A stretch of DNA of 64,000 nt from Halomonas organivorans (GCF_014192055.1 NZ_JACHXM010000021.1:1-64000), one strand, 5' to 3'. Positions 10,663-19,140 are shown, counted from the stretch's first letter. Program-made: numbers and translations. The notes: a model not told the origin generated them from the letters alone.

Positions 10663-12267
10663 ATGAAGCGACGCGATTTCCTCAAACTCACCGGGGCGCT
10701 CGGCGGCAGCGGCCTGCTGCCGATGGGCAGCGTGCTGGCGGCGGGGCGAGACGCCCAGCCGAGCGGTGACGGCGAGCCCTTCGACTTTGCCTGGCTCAAG
10801 GGGCTGGCCCGGGAGCTTTCCGCCCGGCCGCCGCGTGAACATGCCATCGAGCTGCCCGCGCCGCTCCGCGGCCTCGACTGGGACGCCTACCAAGCGATCC
10901 GCTATCGGCCCGAGCGGGCGCTGTGGGCCGGGGACAACGGGGCGGACTTCCGTGCCCAGCTGTTCCATCTGGGGCTCCATTACCGGACGCCGGTGCGCAT
11001 CTACGAGGTCGTCGAGGGCCGCGCCCATGAGCTTGCCTACCAGGCCTCACGATTCGATTTCGGCGCGTCGGGCGTCGAGGGGGAGCGCCTGCCCGAGGAT
11101 CTCGGCTACGCCGGGTTCCGGCTCCATCACCGTGACGACTGGCAGCGTGACGTTGCCGCCTTCCTGGGTGCCAGCTACTTCCGGGCGGTGAGCGACTCCC
11201 TGCAGTACGGCATGTCGGCCCGTGGCCTGGCCATCGACACGGCCACCGCGACCGGGGAGGAGGAGTTTCCCGACTTCACCCGCTTCTGGCTGGAGCAGCC
11301 CGACGACGGCGAGTCGCACGTCATCGTCCATGCACTGCTCGAATCGGCCAGCGTCACCGGCGCCTACCGCTTCATCATCGGCGAGGCCGACGGCGTGGTC
11401 ATGGACATCGATGCCGCCCTGTACCCGCGGCGCACCATCGAGCGGCTCGGCGTGGCGCCGCTGACCAGCATGTACATGGTCGGCGAGAACGACCGGGAGG
11501 CAAGCTGGGACTGGCGGCCGGAGATCCACGATTCCGATGGCCTGTCGATCCATGCCGCCGACGGCGAGTGGCTGTGGCGACCGCTCGCCAATCCCGACCG
11601 GCTGCGCTTCAACGCCTTCGGCGAACGGGCGCCACGCGGCTTCGGACTGCTGCAGCGGGATCGCGACTTCGACCATTACCAGGACGACGGCGTGTTCTAC
11701 GATCGACGCCCAGGCGTCTGGATCGAGCCGAAGGGCGACTGGGGCGAGGGATCGATACAGCTGGTCGAGCTGCCCACCCTCGACGAGACCTTCGACAACA
11801 TCGTTGCCTTCTGGAACCCGGCCGCGCCCGCCGAGCCCGGCGAGGAGCTGCTGTTCGGCTATCGGCTCAGCTGGTGCGACGCCTCGCCCGCCCAGCCGTC
11901 GCTGGCGCGCTGCGTGGCGACCCGCACCGGGCTCGGCGGCGTGGTCGGCCAGCGTCGCGAGTATTACAGTCGGCGCTTCGTGGTCGATTTCGCGGGCGGT
12001 CCGCTGCCCTTGGACGAGGAGGTCGACGTCGCCCCGGTCATCGACGCCTCCGCCGGGCGGGTCGAGATCGCCTCGGCCCGCCCGCTGGACGCCATCGGTG
12101 GCTACCGCGCGATGTTCGACGTGGTGCCCCCCGACGATGGAACGGATCCCATCACCCTGCGGCTCTACCTGAAGCGCGGCGATCAAGCGTTGACCGAGAC
12201 CTGGCTCTACGAATGGACGCCGCCGCCCGCGGAGGAGCGCAAGCTGCGCAATCCCGGACACCTGTAG
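10663..12267 (+). CDS. opgD: glucan biosynthesis protein D (periplasmic, Tat-exported)
   Basis: 534-aa OpgG/OpgD family protein. It starts MKRRDFLKLTGALGGSG, a twin-arginine signal of the kind OpgD carries, ending near SVLAAG at about residue 28. The rest is the periplasmic glucan-modifying fold with family blocks such as FDFGASGVEGERLPEDLGYA, AVSDSLQYGMSARGLAID and YRLSWC. OpgD shapes osmoregulated periplasmic glucans, a role that suits an organism facing changing osmolarity. Start at 10663 is fixed by the Tat signal and AAGGA at 10651; the frame is open for more than 130 codons upstream without similarity. No opgH or opgG is nearby. Confidence 0.92.
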   Translation: MKRRDFLKLTGALGGSGLLPMGSVLAAGRDAQPSGDGEPFDFAWLKGLARELSARPPREHAIELPAPLRGLDWDAYQAIRYRPERALWAGDNGADFRAQLFHLGLHYRTPVRIYEVVEGRAHELAYQASRFDFGASGVEGERLPEDLGYAGFRLHHRDDWQRDVAAFLGASYFRAVSDSLQYGMSARGLAIDTATATGEEEFPDFTRFWLEQPDDGESHVIVHALLESASVTGAYRFIIGEADGVVMDIDAALYPRRTIERLGVAPLTSMYMVGENDREASWDWRPEIHDSDGLSIHAADGEWLWRPLANPDRLRFNAFGERAPRGFGLLQRDRDFDHYQDDGVFYDRRPGVWIEPKGDWGEGSIQLVELPTLDETFDNIVAFWNPAAPAEPGEELLFGYRLSWCDASPAQPSLARCVATRTGLGGVVGQRREYYSRRFVVDFAGGPLPLDEEVDVAPVIDASAGRVEIASARPLDAIGGYRAMFDVVPPDDGTDPITLRLYLKRGDQALTETWLYEWTPPPAEERKLRNPGHL

Positions 12268-12367
12268 GGCGTTCGGGCTCGCGGAGCCAAGCGGGCGAGG
12301 GTAGCCACCGCCGGCAGCGGGCCTCTGGTAGGATGGGCGCCTTGCCAAGGATGCCCGGAGATGCCCC

Positions 12368-13417
12368 GTGACCGATGCCATGCCGTCCATTCCCGCGCCC
12401 GACACCGCCTGTGCCGGGCGCGTGGCCCGCTATCTCGACACCCTGACCAAGCCCCCGGGCAGCCTCGGGCGCCTGGAGTCTCTGGCAGTGAGCCTGGCGG
12501 CGATCACCGGCGAGGATTTCCCGCGGGTCGGCCCTCCCGGGGTGGCGGTGTTCGCCGCCGACCATGGCGTGGCGGCAGAGGGCGTCTCGGCCTTTCCCCA
12601 GTCGGTGACCGCCCAGATGGTGGCCAACTTCGTCGCCGGCGGGGCGGCCATCAATGCCTTTGCGCGGCGCATCGACGCGCGGCTCGAGGTGGTCGACGTG
12701 GGCGTGGCGGGGGCGCTGCCCCATGACGGCGTGGTCCACGATCGCGTTCGCTCCGGCACCGCCAACCTGGCCCGCGAGGACGCCATGACCCGCGACCAGG
12801 CCCTGGCCGCCATCGCTGCCGGCCGGCGTGCCGCCGAGCGGGCCGCAGAGGCGGGCTGCCGCTGCCTGATCGCCGGCGAAATGGGCATCGCCAACACCAC
12901 CGCCAGCAGCGCCATGCTGGCGGCCTTGACCGGCGTGCCCGTCGCCGAGCTGGTCGGCCCCGGCACCGGCGTGGCCGGCGAGGCGCTGGCCCACAAGCGC
13001 GCGGTGATCGAGGCGGCGCTGGCCGAGCGCGCCCCGGACCCCGCCGATCCCCTGGACGTGCTGGCGAAGCTTGGCGGGCTGGAGATCGCCGCCATGGTCG
13101 GGGCCTACCTGGAGGCGGCGGGCAGGCGCCTTCCCTGTCTCGTCGATGGTTTCATCGCCACGGTGGCCGCGCTCGCGGCCTGCCGGCTCGACCCGGCGCT
13201 GCGCCCCTACCTGATCTTCGGTCATCGCTCCCACGAGCCCGGCCACGCCCACGCCCTGGCGGCGCTGGACGCCGAGCCGCTGCTGGCCATGGAGCTGTGC
13301 CTGGGCGAGGGCAGCGGTGCTGCCCTGGCCTTCCCGCTGCTCGAGGCGGCCACGTCGATGCTGGCCGAGATGGCCACCTTCGACGGCGCCGGGGTCGACG
13401 ATCGCGAGGGGGCTTGA
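12368..13417 (+). CDS. cobT: nicotinate-nucleotide:dimethylbenzimidazole phosphoribosyltransferase
   Basis: 349-aa CobT. It activates the lower ligand, transferring phosphoribose from nicotinate mononucleotide to dimethylbenzimidazole to form alpha-ribazole phosphate. Family blocks seen are LTKPPGSLGRLE near the N terminus, FAADHGVAAEGVSAFPQSVT, GEMGIANTT and the C-terminal LGEGSGAALA with the catalytic glutamate. The GTG start at 12368 has GGAG at 12357. First gene of a tightly coupled run: its TGA overlaps the ATG of cbiZ by one base. No cobalamin riboswitch precedes it. A weak promoter-like TAGGAT lies at about 12330. Confidence 0.95.
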   Translation: MTDAMPSIPAPDTACAGRVARYLDTLTKPPGSLGRLESLAVSLAAITGEDFPRVGPPGVAVFAADHGVAAEGVSAFPQSVTAQMVANFVAGGAAINAFARRIDARLEVVDVGVAGALPHDGVVHDRVRSGTANLAREDAMTRDQALAAIAAGRRAAERAAEAGCRCLIAGEMGIANTTASSAMLAALTGVPVAELVGPGTGVAGEALAHKRAVIEAALAERAPDPADPLDVLAKLGGLEIAAMVGAYLEAAGRRLPCLVDGFIATVAALAACRLDPALRPYLIFGHRSHEPGHAHALAALDAEPLLAMELCLGEGSGAALAFPLLEAATSMLAEMATFDGAGVDDREGA

Positions 13418-14250
13418 TGCCGATGGATGCTCCATTGCGTCACGCCCTTCGCCATGATCCTTGCCGGCACCACGGTCCGGTCTCCAGGGCGCTGGCCTTC
13501 GGCGACGGCCTGAGCCTCGTCGCCGAGGCCGGCTGCCTGCACTTCTACTATCCCCAGTCGCTGCGAACGCTCAGCAACGCCCTGGTCGGCGAAGGGCTCG
13601 GCTGGGTCCGTGATTTCTGCAATTTCTACGTCGACAGGGACTACGCCGGCCAAACGCCGACGGAGGACCTGCGCCGCTGGCTCGCCGCGCGGGGCCTGGT
13701 CGAGGACAGCGGCGGTGGCCGGGCCGAGGAGAGAGGCGAGGGCCGGGCCGAGGAGAGAGGCGAGGGCCGGGCCGAGAAAAGAGACGAGGCCCTGGCGATG
13801 ATGACCGCGGTGCCGCTGGCGCATCTGGCGCTGGTGCCGGTCGACGTCGACGACGTGGATGGCAGGCCTCGGGTGCTGGCGGCGGTCACCGCCGGGGTGG
13901 GCAATGCCGTGGACATCACCGCGCCGGCGAGCGGCGATCCGCGCCTGGTCGCGGGCACCATCAATGTGCTGGTGTTCGTCGACGGCCATCTCACCGACGG
14001 CGCCCTGGTCAACGCCGCGCTCTCCGCCACTGAGGCCAAGGTGCAGGCCCTGGCGGCCGACGGGGTACGCGATCCCGAGCACGGCACGCCGGCCACCGGC
14101 ACCTCCACCGATTGCCTGGCCATCGCCGCCACCCAGCGCGGTGCGCCGACGCCCTATGCCGGCTCGGGCACGCGCCTCGGCCGCGCGATCGGCGCCGCGG
14201 TCTATCGCGCCGTGCGCGAATCCCTGGCGGCCGGGGAGGGCGCAGCATGA
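13417..14250 (+). CDS. cbiZ: adenosylcobinamide amidohydrolase CbiZ
   Basis: 277-aa CbiZ-family protein. It hydrolyses adenosylcobinamide to adenosylcobyric acid, letting cells remodel imported incomplete or foreign corrinoids. Family blocks are AVTAGVGNAVDITAP, GTINVLVFVDGHLTDGAL, ATEAKVQAL and GTSTDCLAIA. The N-terminal half carries an insertion at about residues 101-124 made of three GRAEERGE-type octapeptides, encoded by a 24-bp tandem repeat. It overlaps cobT by 1 nt and cbiB by 4 nt, so it is translated with the late B12 genes. Unusual in sitting beside a complete de novo route. Confidence 0.88.
   Translation: MPMDAPLRHALRHDPCRHHGPVSRALAFGDGLSLVAEAGCLHFYYPQSLRTLSNALVGEGLGWVRDFCNFYVDRDYAGQTPTEDLRRWLAARGLVEDSGGGRAEERGEGRAEERGEGRAEKRDEALAMMTAVPLAHLALVPVDVDDVDGRPRVLAAVTAGVGNAVDITAPASGDPRLVAGTINVLVFVDGHLTDGALVNAALSATEAKVQALAADGVRDPEHGTPATGTSTDCLAIAATQRGAPTPYAGSGTRLGRAIGAAVYRAVRESLAAGEGAA
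13717..13788 (+). repeat. 24-bp tandem repeat (x3) inside cbiZ
   Basis: Units at 13717-13740 and 13741-13764 are identical; 13765-13788 differs at three bases. Each unit begins GGCCGGGCCGAG and keeps the reading frame, encoding GRAEERGE, GRAEERGE and GRAEKRDE. A likely slippage-prone surface insertion. Confidence 0.9.
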
Positions 14251-15227
14251 TGCTGGACCCGCTGTCCTGGGAGCTGCTGGTGCTGATCGCGGCGGCGCTG
14301 GCCATCGACCTGGCGCTGGGGGATCCGCCCTGGCTGCCGCACCCGGTGGTCGGCATCGGCCGGGCGATCGCCCGGCTCGAGCGCGCGTGGAATCACGGCC
14401 CCGCCGAGGCCCGGCGGCGGCGGGGCCTCTGGCTGGCGGCGGCGGTGGTCGGCGGCACCTGGGCGCTGGTCTGGGTCCTGCTGACGGCGCTGGCCTGGAT
14501 ATCCCCTGGCTTGTCGCTGGCCGCCGAACTCATCCTGCTGGCCACGGCCTTCGCCACCCGCGGGCTTGCCGAGGCGGCCCGGGCGGTGGCCGAGCCGCTC
14601 AAGCGCGGCGACCTGCCGGCGGCGCGGCGCGCTCTGGGCAGGATCGTCGGCCGCGACACCGAGGCGCTGGACGAGGCCGGGCTCACCCGCGGCGCGGTGG
14701 AGACCGTGGCCGAGAACACCGTGGATGGCATCACCGCGCCGCTGTGTTGGGCGATGATCGGCGGCGCGCCCCTGGCGCTGGCCTACAAGGCGGTCAATAC
14801 GCTGGATTCGATGGTCGGCTATCGCAGCCCGCGCTTCGAAGACTTCGGCCGCGCCTCGGCGCGCCTGGACGACGCCGTCAACTGGGTGCCGGCGCGGCTC
14901 ACGGCACTGGCCATGTGGCTGGCGGCGCGCCTCGTCGTCGGCGGCCGCACGAAAGGTGCCATGGCCGCTACCCGCCGCGAGGCGCCGCGTCATCCCAGCC
15001 CCAACGCCGGCTGGCCCGAGGCGATGGTCGCGCACCTGCTGGGCGTGCGGCTCGGCGGACTCAACCATTACGATGGTCGCCCCTCGCATCGCGCCGTCCT
15101 CGGTTGCGCGCTGGAGCCGTTGAGCGTGGCCCATATCGAGCGCGCCATCCGCCATATGCATGGCGGATGGCTAGGCCTGCTGGCGCTGCTGGTGCCCCTG
15201 GTGCTGTTGAAGGAGTGGCTGGCATGA
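14247..15227 (+). CDS. cbiB: adenosylcobinamide-phosphate synthase (CbiB; CobD of aerobic nomenclature)
   Basis: About 326-aa integral membrane protein that attaches the aminopropanol (phosphate) arm to adenosylcobyric acid. Hydrophobic segments lie at residues 8-25, 60-85 and at the C terminus (GLLALLVPLVLLKEWLA). Family motifs are DPPWLPHPVVGIG, ETVAENTVDGITAPLCWAMI and KAVNTLDSMVGY. The ATG at 14247 overlaps the cbiZ stop (ATGA) and a second ATG follows immediately at 14250. Part of the coupled cobT-to-cobC block. Confidence 0.95.
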   Translation: MMLDPLSWELLVLIAAALAIDLALGDPPWLPHPVVGIGRAIARLERAWNHGPAEARRRRGLWLAAAVVGGTWALVWVLLTALAWISPGLSLAAELILLATAFATRGLAEAARAVAEPLKRGDLPAARRALGRIVGRDTEALDEAGLTRGAVETVAENTVDGITAPLCWAMIGGAPLALAYKAVNTLDSMVGYRSPRFEDFGRASARLDDAVNWVPARLTALAMWLAARLVVGGRTKGAMAATRREAPRHPSPNAGWPEAMVAHLLGVRLGGLNHYDGRPSHRAVLGCALEPLSVAHIERAIRHMHGGWLGLLALLVPLVLLKEWLA

Positions 15228-16357
15228 CAACACCGGCGAGAACGGACGCGAAGAGCACGCCGGACTGGCCGGCCCACGGCGGGCGCATCGCGCCGCTGCT
15301 GTCGCGTCACGGCCTGCCCGCCGACCATCCGGTGATCGACTTCAGCGCCAACCTCAATCCGCTGGGGCCGCCGCCCTGGCTCGGCGATTGGCTGAGCGAT
15401 CGGCTGAATGGGCCGCTGGCCGGCGCCGGTAAGTTGCTCTCCCGCTATCCGGACCCGGACGACGGCCGGGCGCGCCAGGCCATCGCCGCCCACGACGGCG
15501 TGGCGCCGGAGCGAGTGCTGGTCACCAATGGCGGCATCGAGGCGATCCATCTCGCCGCGGCGTTGCACGCCGGCGGCCGCGCCTTGGTGATCGAGCCCAC
15601 CTTCTCGGAGTATGCCCTGGCCTCTCGCCGGCACGGCCTCGAGGTCGAGCGGCTGGCGCTGGAACCCTCGGCGTTCCGGCTCGATCTCGAGGCCGCCGAG
15701 TCCGCCCTGGCCGGCGTCGACGTGGCCTTCCTGTGCCGGCCCAACAATCCCAGCGGCACCCTGATTCCCCGCGCCGACGTCGAGCGGCTGCTGGCGCGGG
15801 CCGACGAGACCCGCACCACCCTGGTGGTGGACGAGGCCTTCGTCGACTTCACCGAGCGCGAGGAGCGGCTCACGCCGCTGCTCGAGCGCTCGAGGAACCT
15901 GCTGCTGCTGCGCTCGCTGACCAAGCTCTTCGACGTGCCGGGGCTCCGGCTCGGCTACCTGCTCGGCGCCCCCGAGACCGTCGAGCGGCTGGCCGCGCTG
16001 CAGATGCCGTGGAGCGTCAACGCCCTGGCCCTGGCGCTGACGGCGTCGCTGCTCGCCGATGAGGACTATCTGGCCCGCACCCGGGCCTGGCTCGCCACCG
16101 AGCGCGATCTTCCCGAACGCGTGCGGGCGCTGGGCTACACGGTGCCCGAGACCCACGCCAACTTCCTGCTGCTGCGCGGCGGGGCCGATGCCGGCGAGGC
16201 CGGGGCGCTGTTCGCCTTCCTGCTCGAGCGCGGGCTGCTGGCCCGCCACACTCACGGATTCCCCGGCCTCGACGGCGCCTGGCTGCGCCTGGCGCTGCGC
16301 GGCGGCGACGACAATGCCCGGCTGCTCGAGGCCCTGGCGGCCTGGAGGCGGCCATGA
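15224..16357 (+). CDS. cobD: threonine-phosphate decarboxylase (CobD; CobC of aerobic nomenclature)
   Basis: 377-aa class I/II-fold PLP enzyme. It decarboxylates L-threonine-O-3-phosphate to aminopropanol phosphate, the linker used by the preceding CbiB. The PLP lysine lies in RSLTKLFDVPGLRLGY, and DFSANLNPLGPP at residues 39-50 is characteristic of cobalamin-type members as opposed to histidinol-phosphate aminotransferase. The start ATG overlaps the cbiB stop by 4 nt and its stop overlaps cobU the same way. Confidence 0.93.
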   Translation: MTTPARTDAKSTPDWPAHGGRIAPLLSRHGLPADHPVIDFSANLNPLGPPPWLGDWLSDRLNGPLAGAGKLLSRYPDPDDGRARQAIAAHDGVAPERVLVTNGGIEAIHLAAALHAGGRALVIEPTFSEYALASRRHGLEVERLALEPSAFRLDLEAAESALAGVDVAFLCRPNNPSGTLIPRADVERLLARADETRTTLVVDEAFVDFTEREERLTPLLERSRNLLLLRSLTKLFDVPGLRLGYLLGAPETVERLAALQMPWSVNALALALTASLLADEDYLARTRAWLATERDLPERVRALGYTVPETHANFLLLRGGADAGEAGALFAFLLERGLLARHTHGFPGLDGAWLRLALRGGDDNARLLEALAAWRRP

Positions 16358-16890
16358 TCGCCTTCGTCTCCGGCGGGGCGCGTTCCGGCAAGAGCGGCGT
16401 GGCCGAGGCGCTGGTCGGCGAGTGGCAGGCAGCGCGCGGCGGCGAGCGCTACTATCTGGCCACCGCCCGGGCCGGCGACGACGAGATGGCCGCCCGCATC
16501 GCCCGCCATCGCCGCGAGCGGGGCAAGGGCTGGTTGACCCTCGAGCCGCCGCTGGCCTTCGCCGAGACGCTCGCCGCGATGCCCAGGGGCAGCACGGCGC
16601 TGCTCGACTGCCTGACCCTGTGGGCCAGCCGGGTGATGTTCGAGGCCGGCCTCTCGGAGGGCGAAGGCCGGGCGATGCTGGCGGCGGGGCTCGCCGAGGC
16701 GCGACGCCGCGACCTCGCCCTGGTGGTGGTCTCCAACGACCTCAACGAGGATCTGCCGCCCCGCGACGCCCTTGTATGGCGCTACCTGGCCTTCCTGCAG
16801 GCCCTGCATCGCGACCTGGCCGCGGCCGCGGATCGGGTGATCGAGGTGGTGGCCGGCCGCGCCATCGACTGGAAGGGAGATGATGCATGA
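16354..16890 (+). CDS. cobU: adenosylcobinamide kinase / adenosylcobinamide-phosphate guanylyltransferase
   Basis: 178-aa CobU (CobP). It phosphorylates adenosylcobinamide and adds GMP to give AdoCbi-GDP, the acceptor for CobS. The P-loop GGARSGKS is at residues 7-14. His52 in RIARHRRERG corresponds to the guanylylated histidine, and LLDCLTLW is the next family motif. The late motif usually read as VGMGIVP is changed to DLNEDLPPRD here, while a downstream orphan protein retains it. Overlaps cobD and cobS by 4 nt each. Confidence 0.92.
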   Translation: MIAFVSGGARSGKSGVAEALVGEWQAARGGERYYLATARAGDDEMAARIARHRRERGKGWLTLEPPLAFAETLAAMPRGSTALLDCLTLWASRVMFEAGLSEGEGRAMLAAGLAEARRRDLALVVVSNDLNEDLPPRDALVWRYLAFLQALHRDLAAAADRVIEVVAGRAIDWKGDDA

Positions 16891-17657
16891 AGGACGCGGG
16901 CTTCGGGGTGCTGCTGGCTCTCCAGTTCCTGACCCGGCTGCCGGTGCCGCTGTCCTGCCCCTGGACGCCGGCCACTCGGCGCTGGGCGGCGCGGGCCTAT
17001 CCGCTGGTCGGCGCGCTGGTCGGGGCGATCCTGGCCGCCGCCGGCATGCTGCTCGAGGAGATGGTCCCTCTGCCGCTGCTGACGCTTGCGCTGCTCAGCC
17101 TGTGGGTGGCGCTGACCGGCGGGCTGCATCTCGACGGCCTGATGGACCTGGCCGACGCGCTCGGCAGCAACGCGCCGCTCGAGAAGCGCTGGGCGATCAT
17201 GAAGGACCCGCAGGTCGGCAGCTTCGGCATGCTGGCGCTGGTCTTCCAACTGGCCTGGAAGGCGGCGCTGCTGTGGGCGCTGCTGGCCGCCGGAGCGAGC
17301 CCCTGGTGGCTGGTGCCGGTGGTGGCGCTGGGCCGGCTGGCCGCGGTCGGCCTGCTGGTGAGCCAGCCCGCCGCCCGCGCTGAGGGCCTGGCCCACGCCT
17401 GGCAGCAGAGCCTCGGCCGGCGCGACCTGGTGCTGGCCTCACTGCCGGCGCTGGCGTGTCTGTTTTTCGTGCCCGGGATGGGCTGGCTGCTAGCCTGGCT
17501 GCTTGTCGGAATGGCGGGCTTCGTCATCATCTACGGCCGGGCGGTGCGCCGGGCCTTCGGCGGCATCAACGGCGACATCGTCGGCGCCGCCATCGAGGGA
17601 GGAGAACTATGGCTGCTGCTGATCGCCTGGAGCTGGTGGTCGTTCGTCATGGCCTGA
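16887..17657 (+). CDS. cobS: adenosylcobinamide-GDP ribazoletransferase (cobalamin synthase)
   Basis: 256-aa polytopic membrane protein with roughly six hydrophobic segments. Motifs GGLHLDGLMDLADALGS (metal-binding acidic residues) and the C-terminal GGINGDIVGA are diagnostic. It joins AdoCbi-GDP from CobU with alpha-ribazole (phosphate) from CobT/CobC at the membrane, giving the finished coenzyme. The 3' end overlaps the next gene by 49 bp in another frame. This CobS should not be confused with the cobaltochelatase subunit of the same name in aerobic nomenclature. Confidence 0.95.
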   Translation: MKDAGFGVLLALQFLTRLPVPLSCPWTPATRRWAARAYPLVGALVGAILAAAGMLLEEMVPLPLLTLALLSLWVALTGGLHLDGLMDLADALGSNAPLEKRWAIMKDPQVGSFGMLALVFQLAWKAALLWALLAAGASPWWLVPVVALGRLAAVGLLVSQPAARAEGLAHAWQQSLGRRDLVLASLPALACLFFVPGMGWLLAWLLVGMAGFVIIYGRAVRRAFGGINGDIVGAAIEGGELWLLLIAWSWWSFVMA

Positions 17658-18259
17658 CCCGTTGGAACCGTGAACACCGCTACCAGGGCCATCGCGACAT
17701 TCCGCTGCTGCTGCCGGATGCCGAGGCGGACCTCGACCGGCTGCGCGAGGCGCTGGCCGACGTCGCCTTCGACGCCGTGCACTGCAGCGACCTGACGCGC
17801 TGCCGCCAGACCCTGGCCCATGTGCTGGAGGGCAGGGCGCGTGAGGGGGAGCTAGCGTCGCCGCGCTTCGATGCCCGGCTGCGCGAGCTGGCCTTCGGCG
17901 ACTACGAGGGCCAGACCTGGGCCGCGCTCAAGGACGATCCCGACTATCGTGCCTGGGTCGACAGCCAAGGGCGGCTGGCCACGCCGGGCGGGGAATCCGC
18001 CGACGACCTGTGGGCGCGGCTCTCGGCCTGGCTCGAGGAGGTGCAGGCCGAGGCGCAGGCGGCCGGCCATCGCCGGGTGCTGGCGGTCAGCCACGGCGGC
18101 GCCATCCGCGAGCTGCGCCGCCGCCTGGAGAACGCGGACTTCTGGGGCGGCGTGGTCGGCCAGGCCCAGGGGCGGTGTTTCACCTTCACATGCGAGGAGG
18201 ACGGCTGGTCATGCAGCTCTTCATCGGCGGTGCCTGCGCCGGCAAGCGCGACCTCGTAG
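17609..18259 (+). CDS. cobC: alpha-ribazole phosphatase (histidine phosphatase superfamily)
   Basis: 216-aa phosphoglycerate-mutase-like enzyme. The catalytic RHG is at residues 13-15 (VVRHGLTRWN) and the second catalytic histidine is His162 in AVSHGGAIREL. It should remove the phosphate from alpha-ribazole phosphate or from adenosylcobalamin phosphate. Start at 17609 follows GGGAGGAGA, well inside the end of cobS. Its own 3' end overlaps the next gene by 49 bp. The C-terminal 15 residues are Ser/Ala-rich and probably reflect that overlap. Confidence 0.88.
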   Translation: MAAADRLELVVVRHGLTRWNREHRYQGHRDIPLLLPDAEADLDRLREALADVAFDAVHCSDLTRCRQTLAHVLEGRAREGELASPRFDARLRELAFGDYEGQTWAALKDDPDYRAWVDSQGRLATPGGESADDLWARLSAWLEEVQAEAQAAGHRRVLAVSHGGAIRELRRRLENADFWGGVVGQAQGRCFTFTCEEDGWSCSSSSAVPAPASATS

Positions 18260-18633
18260 CCGCGCGCTTCCCCGGCGCCGCCTGGTCTCGGGTCGACGAC
18301 GTTGGCCTCGAGGGTCGGGAGAATGACCTGCGCTCGGGCAGGGTGCGGGTGCTGACAGGCTGGGCGGGCTGGCTGGAGAAGGCCCTGGCGGACGAGCCCG
18401 ACGACGACCGGCTGCGCGCGCGACTGGCCGAGGCGCTCGACAGGCTGAGGGACGCCGAGCGTGAGGCGAGGGGAGAGGTCGTGCTGATCCTGCCCGAGAT
18501 GGGGCGCGGCATCGTGCCCATGGACGCGGCGGACCGGCGCCTGCGTGACCTGGCCGGCTGGCTGGCCCAGGACGCCGCCGCCCGCGCCGAATCGGTCTGG
18601 TATGTGCGCCACGGACTGGCGCGCCGGCTGTGA
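18211..18633 (+). CDS. CobU-like orphan P-loop protein in the cobalamin operon
   Basis: 140-aa protein starting at ATG 18211 with GAGGA about 14 nt upstream. It has a degenerate P-loop (GGACAGKRDL) and a C-terminal half that follows CobU: EMGRGIVPMDAADRRLRDLA then a terminal VWYVRHGL. It lacks the HRxxR histidine segment that CobU uses for guanylylation and the DCLT motif. The genuine cobU two genes upstream keeps those but has lost the GIVP motif. Overlapping the phosphatase gene by 49 bp, it is clearly co-translated with late B12 genes. It may be a partner subunit of CobU, a kinase-only paralog or a decaying duplicate. Confidence 0.7.
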   Translation: MQLFIGGACAGKRDLVAARFPGAAWSRVDDVGLEGRENDLRSGRVRVLTGWAGWLEKALADEPDDDRLRARLAEALDRLRDAEREARGEVVLILPEMGRGIVPMDAADRRLRDLAGWLAQDAAARAESVWYVRHGLARRL

Positions 18634-18656
18634 GTGGCCGAGGCATCTAGCGAGGG

Positions 18657-18834
18657 GCGCCGGGGACAAGCCGAAGAAAAACTCCTACGCCAGGGGTGAG
18701 GCGGATTCCGCCGAACGGGCTGGCCAAGGATGGCCAGCACCGGCCCTGCAAGCGAAGCGGGACGCGAGAGCGCTGCAGGGCGTCGGGAGCTTACAGGGAA
18801 GTATTCACAGCGTTTCTTCGCAGGCTTGTCGACG
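18657..18834 (+). repeat. dispersed intergenic repeat, copy B
   Basis: 178 bp starting GCGCCGGGGACAAG and ending GGCTTGTCGAC. The 18690-18770 core (GCCAGGGGTGAGGCGGATTC onward, through GGCCAGCACCGGCCC) is almost identical to copy C at 44592-44672. The core contains GGCCAAGGATGGCC-type dyads, so transcripts could fold. It sits between the cob late genes and the btuB riboswitch. Confidence 0.75.
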
Positions 18835-18924
18835 GGATAGCCGCGAGCGTATCGGTAGCGACGGTCTTGGGCAAGAGCCCGTGCCGCGTTGACGCCCCGG
18901 TAGGCGATTGCTAGCTTACGCGCA

Positions 18925-19140
18925 CTCTCAGGTGACCCAGGCGCCCTCCGATCCGGCGCCAGGCCCGCACGACGGGCCGGGTTGAAACGGGAAGTCGGTG
19001 ATCCAGTCCGACGCTGCCCCCGCAACGGTGATCGAGTCATGCACCGCCACAATGCCACTGTGCCTTGCACGGGAAGGCGGCGGTAGAGAGGCACGTCAGC
19101 GCCTCGCTCGTCAGCCCGGAGACCGGCCTGGGAGGCCAAC
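18925..19140 (+). ncRNA. cobalamin riboswitch controlling btuB
   Basis: All conserved elements are present in order: GGTGACCCAGGCGCC at 18931, a GGGAAGTCGGTG segment, the core GCTGCCCCCGCAACGGTGA at 19013-19031, CACGGGAAGG near 19070 and the B12 box CAGCCCGGAGACCGGCC at 19112-19128. It lies about 90 nt upstream of btuB. A CCGTGC/GCACGG hairpin (19187-19204) stands just before the AAGGA ribosome site and may belong to the expression platform. Adenosylcobalamin binding should switch off uptake gene expression. Confidence 0.95.

Noticed and set aside
16887..17657. CobS as the cobaltochelatase ATPase subunit
   Set aside because: The protein is a polytopic membrane cobalamin synthase with GGLHLDGLMD; only the shared gene name is confusing.
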